From: CAZIVP01 sp964542915
GTDB taxonomy: Bacteria > Calditrichota > Calditrichia > Calditrichales > Calditrichaceae
Assembly (NCBI GenBank): GCA_964542915.1
Contig: CAZIVP010000014.1
Span: 1 to 64,000 of the forward strand
Direction: 5' to 3'
DNA length: 64,000 nucleotides
The notes below the pieces were generated by a model, which saw only the letters and a list, made by a program, of their open reading frames with translations, had not been told where the DNA came from and did not search any database. Position numbers and translations under genes: made by a program. Every line of letters starts with the position of its first letter. Position 1 is the stretch's first letter. Below, piece after piece: positions 34,684-42,874 of the stretch.

Positions 34684-37060
34684 ACAGTGTATCCAGGACT
34701 ACCGCAAACAGGTTTATCTCTTACTGCGCCGGCTTGTTCAGCTGGAACGTAAGCTTCTCTTGAAATCCGATATTATTTACGAATGCGAGCAATTCTGCAG
34801 TTCCGATTCAGGCAAATCTCTGAAAGGCACGCCGTTCGAAACGTTCATTAACCGCACCGAAGTTGCCGCCATTAACTTTCCGTGGCTGTATGTATCGGTC
34901 CGCGTCGAAATAGGCCAATGGGAATACTATCGGTTTCACGTGGAGAACGTCTCCTTCGAGGAAGTAAGCGTGGCCGAATACCTGCAATTCGAGGAAACGA
35001 TCGTCAATCACAATCCCGATGAGAATCAATGGATATTGGAAGTGGATCTGGGGCCCTTTAATCGCCGCTTCCCGAAACTCAGCGAAAAAAAATCAATCGG
35101 TAACGGCGTCAAGTTTTTAAACCGCCACCTGTCCACGCTGCTTTTTTCAAATAAAAACGAGGGCAGTAAAAAGCTGTTCGATTTCTTACGGGTTCATAAA
35201 TACAACGAACAGCAATTAATGGTGAACGACCGTATTGCATCGCCCGAAGAGCTGAAAGAACAACTGCGCGCAGCCGAAAACTTTCTGCAGGATGAAGATG
35301 ACGAAACGGAATGGTCGGAACTCGAGCATACCATGCAGGAAATGGGCTTCGAAGTGGGTTGGGGCCGCACTGTAAAACGCATTCGTGAAACGATTGAATT
35401 GCTCGTCGATATTCTTGAAGCGCCCGCGCCGCGCAACCTGGAAGCCTTTCTAAGCCGTTTACCGATGTTATTTCGCCTGGTCATTCTTTCGCCCCACGGC
35501 TATTTCGGACAAGCCAACGTGCTGGGATTGCCCGATACCGGCGGCCAGATCGTGTACATTCTCGACCAGGTGCGCGCGCTGGAAAACGAAATGTACCGTT
35601 CTCTGCACGAACAGGGCATCGATATCGATCCCGAAATTTTGATCGTCACCCGACTTATTCCAGACGCCGGCAATACCACCTGCAATCAACGGCTGGAGCG
35701 GGTGATCGGCACGAACAACGCCAAAATTCTGCGCGTGCCTTTCCGCAATGAAGACGGCGAAATCGTACAACAGTGGGTTTCGCGTTTTAATATCTGGCCC
35801 TATCTGGAACGCTTCACAACGGACGTGGAAAAAGAAATTCTCGCCGAGTTGGGTCAACGCCCCGATTTTATCATCGGCAATTATTCCGACGGCAACCTGG
35901 TGGCGACCCTTCTGGCGCAACGCTTACGCGTCACACAGTGCAACATCGCGCACGCCCTGGAGAAAACCAAGTATCTGTTTTCCGCCCTTTACTGGAAAGA
36001 CAACGAGGATCAGTACCACTTCTCGAGCCAGTTCACCGCGGACCTAATCGCCATGAACGCCGCCGATTTTATCATAACCAGCACCTACCAGGAAATCGCG
36101 GGCACCAAAGAATCGGTCGGACAATACGAAAGTTACGGCGCGTTCACCATGCCGGAATTATTCCGGGTGGTTCGCGGCATCAATATCTTCGATCCCAAGT
36201 TCAATATCGTTTCGCCCGGCTGCGACACCAACGTCTATTTCCCCTATTACCGTAAAGATGACCGCCTTTATGATTTACACCCGGAGTTGGAAACCATGGT
36301 CTTCGGCAACCACACGGAAGAGGGACACGGCTACATTAAAAACCGCGATAAACCGATCATATTTGCCATGGCGCGGCTGGATTACATCAAAAATATTACC
36401 GGCCTGGTCGAATGGTACGGCCGCAACGAACGGTTGCGGGAATTGGCAAACGTCTTTGTTGTGGCCGGTCATGTGGACATCAACCAATCCAAAGACGAAG
36501 AAGAGAAGTATCAGATTGAACGGATGTACCAGTTGTTTGACGAATACCGGTTGGAGGGCCAGGTACGCTGGTATAAAAATCAATCCGATAAAAATCTGGT
36601 GGGGGAGCTGTACCGTTATATCGCCGACTACGGCGGCGTTTTTCTGCAGCCGGCTCTGTTCGAAGCCTTCGGATTGACGGTAATCGAAGCCATGAGCTCC
36701 GGGCTGCCCGTCTTTGCTACCCGTTACGGCGGTCCGCTGGAAATCATCGAGCACGGCAAATCCGGTTTCCACATCGATCCCAATCACGGCGAGAGCGCCT
36801 CACAAGAATTAGTCGCATTTTTCGAACAAACGGCCAAAGATAAAAACTACTGGAAAACCATTTCGGACAACGCCATCCGGCGGGTTGAGGAGCGTTATAC
36901 CTGGAAGTTGTACGCCCATCGATTGCTTTCCCTGGCGCGTATCTACGGGTTCTGGAAATACGTTTCCGATTTGGAACGGGAAGAGATCCGCCGCTATCTG
37001 GAGATGTTTTACGGTTTGATGTACCGCAAGCTGGCTTTGCTGGAGAATAACCGGAACTGA
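34667..37060 (+). CDS. Sucrose synthase
   Basis: Sucrose synthase reversibly converts sucrose and a nucleoside diphosphate into fructose and NDP-glucose. The 797-residue protein has the family N-terminal helical regulatory domain (about 1-240), then ILSPHGYFGQANVLGLPDTG, the substrate region HALEKTKYLFSALYW, VSPGCDTNVYFPYY, MARLDYIKNITGLVEWYGRN and QPALFEAFGLTVIEAMSSG with the E-x7-E nucleotide-sugar site. Length is as usual. The ATG at 34667 follows a strong GGAGGAGG and overlaps the end of the sucrose-phosphate synthase gene by 17 bases. It completes a fructokinase-synthase/phosphatase-sucrose synthase operon. Confidence 0.95.
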   Translation: MIKHLEQCIQDYRKQVYLLLRRLVQLERKLLLKSDIIYECEQFCSSDSGKSLKGTPFETFINRTEVAAINFPWLYVSVRVEIGQWEYYRFHVENVSFEEVSVAEYLQFEETIVNHNPDENQWILEVDLGPFNRRFPKLSEKKSIGNGVKFLNRHLSTLLFSNKNEGSKKLFDFLRVHKYNEQQLMVNDRIASPEELKEQLRAAENFLQDEDDETEWSELEHTMQEMGFEVGWGRTVKRIRETIELLVDILEAPAPRNLEAFLSRLPMLFRLVILSPHGYFGQANVLGLPDTGGQIVYILDQVRALENEMYRSLHEQGIDIDPEILIVTRLIPDAGNTTCNQRLERVIGTNNAKILRVPFRNEDGEIVQQWVSRFNIWPYLERFTTDVEKEILAELGQRPDFIIGNYSDGNLVATLLAQRLRVTQCNIAHALEKTKYLFSALYWKDNEDQYHFSSQFTADLIAMNAADFIITSTYQEIAGTKESVGQYESYGAFTMPELFRVVRGINIFDPKFNIVSPGCDTNVYFPYYRKDDRLYDLHPELETMVFGNHTEEGHGYIKNRDKPIIFAMARLDYIKNITGLVEWYGRNERLRELANVFVVAGHVDINQSKDEEEKYQIERMYQLFDEYRLEGQVRWYKNQSDKNLVGELYRYIADYGGVFLQPALFEAFGLTVIEAMSSGLPVFATRYGGPLEIIEHGKSGFHIDPNHGESASQELVAFFEQTAKDKNYWKTISDNAIRRVEERYTWKLYAHRLLSLARIYGFWKYVSDLEREEIRRYLEMFYGLMYRKLALLENNRN

Positions 37061-37092
37061 AAGGAAAACGATATTAGAGTGTTTTCCTTTCA
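37058..37092 (+). terminator. Inverted repeat after sucrose synthase
   Basis: TGAAAGGAAAAC at 37058-37069 (overlapping the stop) pairs with GTTTTCCTTTCA at 37081-37092 across an 11-base loop. It lies exactly at the operon end but lacks a T-tract, so termination is likely but not certain. Confidence 0.55.
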
Positions 37093-37258
37093 CGAGGAAA
37101 ACCCGAACCCAATCATTTATTCCGTAATGAAATAAAATCAGTGGTAATGACGCCGAAGCATATATCTTATGATTATCCAATACCGGCCAAAGCAGAACAA
37201 ATTGAAAACATCTTATGTTGTTTTTTAATCGTTTAAAGATGATTTTATCGCGATACCC

Positions 37259-37350
37259 CCTTCCTCCCCTCCCGCCAGCAACAGGAAGGGGGCCGGCGGG
37301 CGGGTCTAAGCAGCGTCTCAGGTAGCTCTCCAACATTTATTTTGGACAAG
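37259..37350. repeat. Dispersed intergenic repeat, copy B
   Basis: A C-rich then G-rich portion (TTCCTCCCCTCCC ... GGAAGGGGGCCGG) is followed by GTCTCAGGTA and ATTTATTTTGGACAAG. The last 16 bases are identical to those ending copy C at 38088-38103. Confidence 0.6.
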
Positions 37351-37435
37351 ACAAGACCGATCTATTGCATTCTATGTGTCCCAACGAATCGGGAAGAAGA
37401 CGAAATCCATGGCAGAAAAATAATTTGTGTCATTC

Positions 37436-37472
37436 TTAGCGCTCGCTGCGTACTCGGCGGTTCAATTACCTG
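37436..37472. repeat. GCGCTC(G)CTGCG-type dispersed repeat
   Basis: AGCGCTCGCTGCG followed by TACTCGGCGGTTCAATTA matches a second copy at 37918-37952 and a degenerate copy near 22927. It has no coding sense and is probably a dispersed intergenic element. Confidence 0.5.
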
Positions 37473-37616
37473 CCTACCTGTCGCGATCCATTCGCAAAAG
37501 TGCAAGTATTTTTCGGCTAAGCTATTATAAACCGATATCATTCTGATCGATTCTTATTGCGTACCTAACGGGACGCGATTGAATATTGAATGGCGTTTCC
37601 ATTTCTATACATATTT

Positions 37617-37741
37617 CGTTCCTACGGAACGCCTTAAGTTCAAGTGCTCTTTGGTATTAACGACCCATTATTGTCCCGTCAGGGACTACATATTTTTAGT
37701 CGAAACACAAAACTAGAAATAATGGTCGTCCCGTAAGGGAC
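37617..37741. repeat. Cluster of three REP-like palindromes
   Basis: CGTTCC-TAC-GGAACG (37617-37631), GTCCC-GTCA-GGGAC (37673-37686) and GTCCC-GTAA-GGGAC (37728-37741) lie within 125 bases. The last two share the same arms. Such short palindromes are known in bacterial intergenic DNA as REP-type elements, sometimes spread by REP-associated transposases; none is encoded in this window. Confidence 0.7.
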
Positions 37742-37917
37742 TCAACCGTGGTGTATTGTTCGATTCCTTTTACATTCCCAAAAAAACTGCAAGTGGCTTT
37801 TGGAGCACTTTCTTTGCTTCGGAAAAAAATCGAATTTGATGATGAACATATGGCTTGGAGTGAATTAATTGAATTATGCTAGGATTGCGTCTGCATTTCT
37901 CCAAACATACTTATTTT

Positions 37918-37952
37918 TCTCTGCGCTCTCTGCGTACTCGGCGGTTTAATAA
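37918..37952. repeat. GCGCTCTCTGCG-type dispersed repeat
   Basis: CTGCGCTCTCTGCG followed by TACTCGGCGGTTTAATAA is the best copy of the family also seen at 37436 and, degenerately, near 22927. Confidence 0.5.
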
Positions 37953-37984
37953 CCCTCCGCCCGGCGCCAAAAAGCCCTCTCAGG

Positions 37985-38108
37985 TAAAAAACCTCTCCCT
38001 TTCTCCCCATCCCTGCCCCGCAGGGATCCACATAACAGGGAAGTGAGCCGGGGCTTGGTCTCAGAGGCGTTCAGGTATCAATCTGAGATTTATTTTGGAC
38101 AAGGATAA
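37985..38108. repeat. Dispersed intergenic repeat, copy C
   Basis: A C-rich then G-rich portion (CTCCCTTTCTCCCC ... CAGGGAAGTGAGCCGGGG) is followed by TTCAGGTATCAATCTGAGA and ATTTATTTTGGACAAG. It matches copy B over the final 16 bases, and copy A (2511-2606) over TGTATCAATCT and the following AT-rich segment. Confidence 0.6.
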
Positions 38109-38115
38109 TAACCAT

Positions 38116-38469
38116 TCAATCCTTATAAGTCTTTGCAAAACCCGTAGCCACCATACGATCGTTTACATTGATCCATTGGCCGTTCTCGTGCAGCCAGATT
38201 TCCGCCAGATATCGGCCGTATTTACCGCGCCGGTCTTTGAAGGTTTGAATCAGGACCTCTTTCTGATCGATCAGCAAACGCAGATAATCGCGCGACTTGA
38301 GCCCTTCCGGCCGCTCTTCGCCGCGGATTTCCGGAGCATCGATGCGCAACAGCCGTAACGTTTCGCCGCGTATCCAGGTGTGCATGCCTAAATCCACGTC
38401 CGCCGTGCAGGTGTCCCCGTCGTAAACGCGGATAATATGCGCTTTGTAATGGTACAGTGTGTGCTCCAT
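38116..38469 (-). CDS. Thermonuclease (SNase-like) family protein
   Basis: The 117-residue protein has a staphylococcal-nuclease-like OB fold: VYDGDTCTADVDLG, then LRLLRIDAPEIRGEE with the catalytic Arg, Asp and Glu, and KYGRYLAEIWL with the second catalytic Arg. It has no signal peptide, unlike the secreted prototype, and is short, so it is probably a cytoplasmic member of the family. It cleaves nucleic acids if active; target unknown. Repeat copy C ends 7 bases before its stop codon. It is 62 bases downstream of the response regulator gene on the same strand. Confidence 0.87.
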   Translation of the reverse strand: MEHTLYHYKAHIIRVYDGDTCTADVDLGMHTWIRGETLRLLRIDAPEIRGEERPEGLKSRDYLRLLIDQKEVLIQTFKDRRGKYGRYLAEIWLHENGQWINVNDRMVATGFAKTYKD

Positions 38470-38531
38470 AAATGAATCCCCCTCTTCATGAATGCTTTCT
38501 AAGGGCCGCCGGCCCGTTGTTTTCCATGCAT

Positions 38532-39881
38532 CTATTTAAACGCTTCCTTACGGATGCCGTATTTTTTAAGGCGGTATTGCAGCGTTTTGTAAGAAATGCC
38601 TAACTGTTTGGCCGCAGCGCTCAGTTTACCGCCGCTGGACTTCATTGCCCGCACGATCATTTCCTTTTCCATTTCCGGAAGGGGCGCCGGTTTGCCGCCC
38701 TGACCTGTTTGTCCCTGTTCTTCGGGAAGAGGCAGTTGTTCGGCTTCCAACCGCTCGCCGTCGTTTAAAATGATCGCTTTTTCGATGATGTTTTCCAGTT
38801 CACGCACATTCCCCGGGTAACGGTAATGTTCCAGTTTTTTAAGAGCGGCTGGACTTAACTGCCGAAGCGGTTTCCGGTAGCGCTCACTGTAACGGTTTAT
38901 GAAATGGCGCGCCAAAAGAGCGATATCGGCGGGCCGTTCCCTAAGCGGCGGCAACTCAATATGAAACACATTCAGACGGTGATAAAGGTCCTGCCGGAAC
39001 TGTTGCTCTTCCACCCGCTTCGCCAGATCGTCATTGGTCGCCGCCAGCACGCGTACATCCAATTCAATGGTGCGATCGGAGCCGAGCGGCTGGATGCGCT
39101 TTTCCTGAAGCACCCGCAGCAGGCGGGTTTGTAAATCGCTGCGCATACTGGCGATTTCATCCAGAAAAATTGTGCCGCCGTCGGCCTGTACAAATTTTCC
39201 GTCATAGGAGCGACTGGCCCCGGTGAAGGCGCCTTTTTCATAGCCGAATAATTCGCTCTCGATAAGATGTTCCGGAATAGCTCCGCAATTGAGAGCCACA
39301 AAAGGGCCGTTTTTACGCCGTCCGCTGTAATGAATGGCACGGGCCGCCAGCTCCTTACCCGTTCCGCTTTCTCCGCTGATCAAAACGGTAGCATCGATGT
39401 CTTTTATACGTTCGATCAATGCGTAAATATGCTGCATGGCCTTACTGCGGCCGATCAGATTATGATAGCCGAAGCGCCGGTCGATCTCCTTTTTCAACCG
39501 GGCGTTTTCCCGCAACAGCGTCGTTTTTTCGGCTGCGTGAGTTACAACACGCAGCAAATCCTCTTTCTGTAAAGGCTTGGCGAGGTAATCGTAGGCGCCC
39601 TTCTTGATGGCATGAACCGCATTGGGGATGGAACCGAACGCCGTCATGATGATCACCTGCATATCGCGATCTGATTCGATGGCTGCCTGCAAAACCGCCA
39701 TCCCATCTTTACCCGGCATTTTCAGATCCGTCAGCACCACATCAATTCCCGACTGTTGCAATATTTGAATGCCCTCGCTTCCGTCGCAGGCGGTAACGGT
39801 ATTGTAACCGGCGTCCTGCAAAATGTCCGCTAAAATATTACGCTGGCTCGGTTCATCGTCAATGATCAATACGGTTATCAT
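38532..39881 (-). CDS. Sigma-54-dependent response regulator (NtrC family)
   Basis: The 449-residue protein has a receiver domain (phospho-acceptor Asp52 in VLTDLKMPGKDG), an AAA+ domain with Walker A GESGTGKELAARAI, the sigma-54 contact loop GAFTGA within EKGAFTGASRSYDG, Walker B GGTIFLDEIASM, and a C-terminal Fis-type helix-turn-helix (LSAAAKQLGISYKTLQYRL). It would activate sigma-54 promoters when phosphorylated by the kinase encoded just upstream, whose gene overlaps it by 23 bases. A candidate sigma-54 promoter precedes the PDZ gene at the head of this unit (42679-42694). Confidence 0.96.
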   Translation of the reverse strand: MITVLIIDDEPSQRNILADILQDAGYNTVTACDGSEGIQILQQSGIDVVLTDLKMPGKDGMAVLQAAIESDRDMQVIIMTAFGSIPNAVHAIKKGAYDYLAKPLQKEDLLRVVTHAAEKTTLLRENARLKKEIDRRFGYHNLIGRSKAMQHIYALIERIKDIDATVLISGESGTGKELAARAIHYSGRRKNGPFVALNCGAIPEHLIESELFGYEKGAFTGASRSYDGKFVQADGGTIFLDEIASMRSDLQTRLLRVLQEKRIQPLGSDRTIELDVRVLAATNDDLAKRVEEQQFRQDLYHRLNVFHIELPPLRERPADIALLARHFINRYSERYRKPLRQLSPAALKKLEHYRYPGNVRELENIIEKAIILNDGERLEAEQLPLPEEQGQTGQGGKPAPLPEMEKEMIVRAMKSSGGKLSAAAKQLGISYKTLQYRLKKYGIRKEAFK

Positions 39882-41505
39882 CGGTTCTGTCCGTGTCCTC
39901 TGTTAGGCTTGCATTTGTACCCGGGAGATCAATATAAACCACGGCGCCCTGGTGGGGACGGCTTTCAATCGTCAGTTCTCCGCCGTGGGCTTTGATGATT
40001 TTATAGGCGGTGGATAAACCCAAACCCGTGCCGCCGCTTTTGGTGGTATAAAACATATCGAACATGTGTTCCATCTCCTGTTCGGCAATGCCGACCCCCG
40101 TATCGCTGATAACAATGCGATTTTTCCGTTTGTCGGTTTGGATCGACAGAAGGCCACCATCCGGCATGGCTTGAATGGCGTTCAGGATGATATTGACCAG
40201 CGCCGTCTTGAAACGTTCCCGGTCCAGTTCGCAAACCATTTGTTCCGGCCAGTCGGTTTTGAGTTCGATCCGATGTTCGCTCAGCTCCCGGCCGTACAAT
40301 TGCAGGATCTCCTGCAACAACGCCTGCAAATCGATCCTCTGTAATTCGAGGCGTTCGCTGCGTACATAGTTTAAAAAATGATTGACCACTTTATCCAGTC
40401 TGCGGATTTCCGTTTGAATGGATTCCACATAACGCAGCGCCTGCGGGTCTTGCGATTGTTTGATAAATTTATCGTGCAGATGCTCGACGGTTAAATGCAG
40501 GGCATTGAGCGGATTTTTAACCTCATGGGCTACGCCGGCGGCCAGTTGTCCCAAAGACACAAGACGTTCTTTGCGTTGCAGCAACTGCTCCTTTTCCTTA
40601 TTTTTTTTCAATTCGTCCGTCATAAGATTAAATGAATGCGCCAGTTCACTCACTTCATCATTACCATGCGGTTTCACCCTTACCTCCAAATCGCCATGCA
40701 CCACATTCGTAAAGGCGTTTTGCAGGGCGCCGATGGGCTTCAGGAAGCGCCGCGTGATGTAGGTTACCGCCGCAATCGATACTACAAATACGATGAGTGT
40801 AATCATAATGTTACGATTCCGGATCTCATCCAGAGCGGAATTTAAAGCCGCCGTATCATACGTATATCGAATAATGCGGGGCACGCCGGGATTACTGAAA
40901 TCCGGAACTGTGATAGTGAAGGGTTCGTTATCTTTGTTTTTCCAGGCCGCCGAACGGCCAATTTTGCGGACGGTCAAACTGCCCGGTTTGAACAATCGAT
41001 CCGGTTTCAGATACACCTCGACCTCTTCAATGGTTCGTTTAGCAAGACTATCGGTTTGGTCGCCTGCCTGAACGCCCACCCCGATGCGTTTTCCACGGAT
41101 GTTTTTGAAGATGCGCCATTGGCCGGCGCTGTCTTCGAATATGCGTTCATCTTCGACTTCGATATCCACATTACCTTTAAATTTTTGCACAGCCGGAAGC
41201 TTCGGCAGATGCTTGAGCAGGGATTTGTATTGTTCGCCCCTCAGCGACAAAATGGAATCGTACGATTCAAATAGGCGTGCGGACGGCCGGGCGCTTTCAG
41301 CGTCTTCTGATAAACGCCGGGGAATCTTTGGCCATTCGCCCGAAATCTGCAAACCGGTGACGCGGTTGATGGTCGTGGAAATATCCGTCAACTCATTCAG
41401 CACATCCTGCTGGGTGCGGCTGGTAAAATACAGCTCGACCGCAAGAATCAGGGCCATTAAAAGCGACATCAGGATGATGAATTTGGTTTTAATACTGACG
41501 TACAG
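39859..41505 (-). CDS. Sensor histidine kinase
   Basis: This is a membrane-bound kinase with one span at the start (FIILMSLLMALILAVELYF), a ~210-residue outside domain, a second span (IMITLIVFVVSIAAVTYI), a HAMP linker with LKPIGALQNAFTNVVHGDLE, a HisKA block GVAHEVKNPLNALHLTVEHL containing the phospho-accepting His, and an ATPase domain with NIILNAIQAMP (N box), ISDTGVGI and GGTGLGLSTAYKII. The full open frame starts at an ATG at 41562, but that ATG lacks a ribosome site and lies just below a terminator hairpin. AAGGAGG lies 6 bases above a CTG at 41505, which would give the usual N-terminus for such kinases, so I give that start. It precedes and overlaps the regulator gene. Confidence 0.93.
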   Translation of the reverse strand: MYVSIKTKFIILMSLLMALILAVELYFTSRTQQDVLNELTDISTTINRVTGLQISGEWPKIPRRLSEDAESARPSARLFESYDSILSLRGEQYKSLLKHLPKLPAVQKFKGNVDIEVEDERIFEDSAGQWRIFKNIRGKRIGVGVQAGDQTDSLAKRTIEEVEVYLKPDRLFKPGSLTVRKIGRSAAWKNKDNEPFTITVPDFSNPGVPRIIRYTYDTAALNSALDEIRNRNIMITLIVFVVSIAAVTYITRRFLKPIGALQNAFTNVVHGDLEVRVKPHGNDEVSELAHSFNLMTDELKKNKEKEQLLQRKERLVSLGQLAAGVAHEVKNPLNALHLTVEHLHDKFIKQSQDPQALRYVESIQTEIRRLDKVVNHFLNYVRSERLELQRIDLQALLQEILQLYGRELSEHRIELKTDWPEQMVCELDRERFKTALVNIILNAIQAMPDGGLLSIQTDKRKNRIVISDTGVGIAEQEMEHMFDMFYTTKSGGTGLGLSTAYKIIKAHGGELTIESRPHQGAVVYIDLPGTNASLTEDTDRTDDNRIDH

Positions 41506-41572
41506 CGCTTGCCTCCTTCGTAAAGATGTGATTATTTGCAGGCATACGGCAATTGGTTTCATCCTGGAACAT

Positions 41573-41620
41573 CAAAACGGCAGGTCGACGGAAGCGTTGG
41601 ATTCCGTCAAAACCTGCCGT
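41573..41620 (-). terminator. Two-part hairpin between PDZ and kinase genes
   Basis: ACGGCAGGT (41577-41585) pairs with ACCTGCCGT (41612-41620), and inside it GACGGAA (41587-41593) pairs with TTCCGTC (41602-41608). On the minus strand the stem is followed by TTTT. It fits a rho-independent terminator or attenuator after the PDZ gene, limiting read-through into the kinase gene. Confidence 0.75.
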
Positions 41621-41649
41621 AAATCAGAATAATCTTTCTTCAACCCAAC

Positions 41650-42630
41650 TCAGATCATACGGACGCGATTGCTTCTAAGGGCCGGCTTGGCCGGAACTGA
41701 AGGCGTCCGGATATTCTTTTTTATGATATGAATATCCTTATTGTCGCCGTCAAGTGTCTTTTGGAGCATTTTACCGCCGCGCCAATTCCAGTGCATCTTA
41801 CCGGAATCAATTTCAAACCCGGCTTTCTTATCAGCCAGTTCAACCGTTACATTGCGTTGTTCGCCCTTACGAACATAATTTACAGACACCTCTTCGCCCG
41901 GATCATGATAATTCAAGGTACGTACCAGATCGCCGTAGTCGTGTATCTCTTTTTTGCCTATGGCGGTGATCACATCGCCCGCTTTCAATCCGCTCTTTTC
42001 CGCCGGCGACTCTTCAATCACACGTTCGAGCAGCACGCCGTACTCCACATCAAAATATGTTAGCAACTGATCGCTCAAACGGCGTGCTTCCACGCCCAGG
42101 TAACCGCCTTTACGTGACACCATTGCACTCCAGGGGCCCTCTTTCAATTTTCTAAGGGAACGCTGCAAACGCGGCAAACCATGCACACTGATTTCGCCTT
42201 CCAAATCGTCCAAAACGACTTCCAGCTCTTTGTCCTCTTCGCCGGGTTCAAGTCGGGCGGATTTTTCGAGCACTTCGCCCCCGCGCCGGATTTTGAAACG
42301 CACGTCCTGCGTCTCTTCGATGGCTTCAACCCATTCGGCCAGTTGATCCGCGCTTTCCACTTCCTCGCCTTGCCACTCAATAATGACATCATCTTCACGC
42401 AGCCCGATGGCCTCCGCTTCACTTTCTTCAATTACATCTAAAATGAGAACGCCGTGATCCAGCGATTTCGTTTCGAGCGCCTCTTGATCCAGATATTTGA
42501 CAATAACGCCCAGTTGGAAACCGCTGCTTTTTTTGACGATTACGCGATCCTTTTGCGGAGCCAGCGCCGTCAGCGTGTTCACAGCTATGAGCATGGAAAA
42601 CATCGCGAGTAATAAGACACGTTTGTACAT
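41650..42630 (-). CDS. Secreted tandem-PDZ protein
   Basis: The 326-residue product has a signal peptide (YKRVLLLAMFSMLIAVNTLTALA) and two PDZ domains, at about 38-120 (GVLILDVIEESEAEAIGLRE, DDVIIEWQGEEV) and about 170-255 (GVLLERVIEESPAEKSGLKA, GDVITAIGKKEIHDYGDL). No trypsin-like HtrA protease domain precedes them, so it probably binds peptides or envelope proteins rather than cutting them. The ATG at 42628-42630 follows AAAGGAGG; a longer frame reaching 42798 has no such site. The gene heads a minus-strand group with a histidine kinase and NtrC-type regulator, and a sigma-54-like promoter lies about 50 bases upstream. Confidence 0.85.
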   Translation of the reverse strand: MYKRVLLLAMFSMLIAVNTLTALAPQKDRVIVKKSSGFQLGVIVKYLDQEALETKSLDHGVLILDVIEESEAEAIGLREDDVIIEWQGEEVESADQLAEWVEAIEETQDVRFKIRRGGEVLEKSARLEPGEEDKELEVVLDDLEGEISVHGLPRLQRSLRKLKEGPWSAMVSRKGGYLGVEARRLSDQLLTYFDVEYGVLLERVIEESPAEKSGLKAGDVITAIGKKEIHDYGDLVRTLNYHDPGEEVSVNYVRKGEQRNVTVELADKKAGFEIDSGKMHWNWRGGKMLQKTLDGDNKDIHIIKKNIRTPSVPAKPALRSNRVRMI

Positions 42631-42678
42631 GAAATACCTCCTTTTATTATGTGGAATGTACAATTTACAAATAGAGAA

Positions 42679-42694
42679 GACAAATCCCGTGCCA
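42679..42694 (-). promoter_or_regulatory. Candidate sigma-54 promoter of the PDZ gene
   Basis: On the minus strand the sequence TGGCACGGGATTTGTC matches the -24 element TGGCACG exactly with the correct 4-base spacing to a -12 element, but the -12 reads TTGT where TTGC is preferred. It lies 48 bases upstream of the PDZ gene's ATG. Two small dyads (CCCCA-TT-TGGGG at 42747-42758 area and TTTGC-G-GCAAA at about 42775) lie further upstream where an activator could bind. Confidence 0.4.
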
Positions 42695-42874
42695 CCCAAA
42701 GCATGCCCGCCACGACGGACTTCCGTAATTATGCCAATACATAAATACCCCATTTGGGGCAGAATAATGTCTGATTTGCGGCAAAAAATAGGTACCATCT
42801 ATTTACCTCACTGCCTGAATCCCCTATATTCATGTTCTTTTAACATAAACGCTTTTTAAAAAGGAGTTACGATT

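Larger units (their letters stand above)
37061..38115. other. One-kilobase repeat-rich intergenic region
   Basis: No credible gene is present in 1055 bases. The stretch holds two copies of a long dispersed repeat (37259-37350 and 37985-38108), two GCGCTC-TGCG type copies, and three short REP-like palindromes (37617-37741). Small frames such as 37342-37530 overlap these repeats and have no family likeness. Confidence 0.6.

Noticed and set aside
37342..37530. Plus-strand 62-codon frame after the sucrose synthase gene
   Set aside because: It overlaps repeat sequences and has no family likeness or ribosome site.
37061..38115. CRISPR array in the repeat-rich region
   Set aside because: The repeats are not evenly spaced, differ in type, and have no spacers of uniform length.
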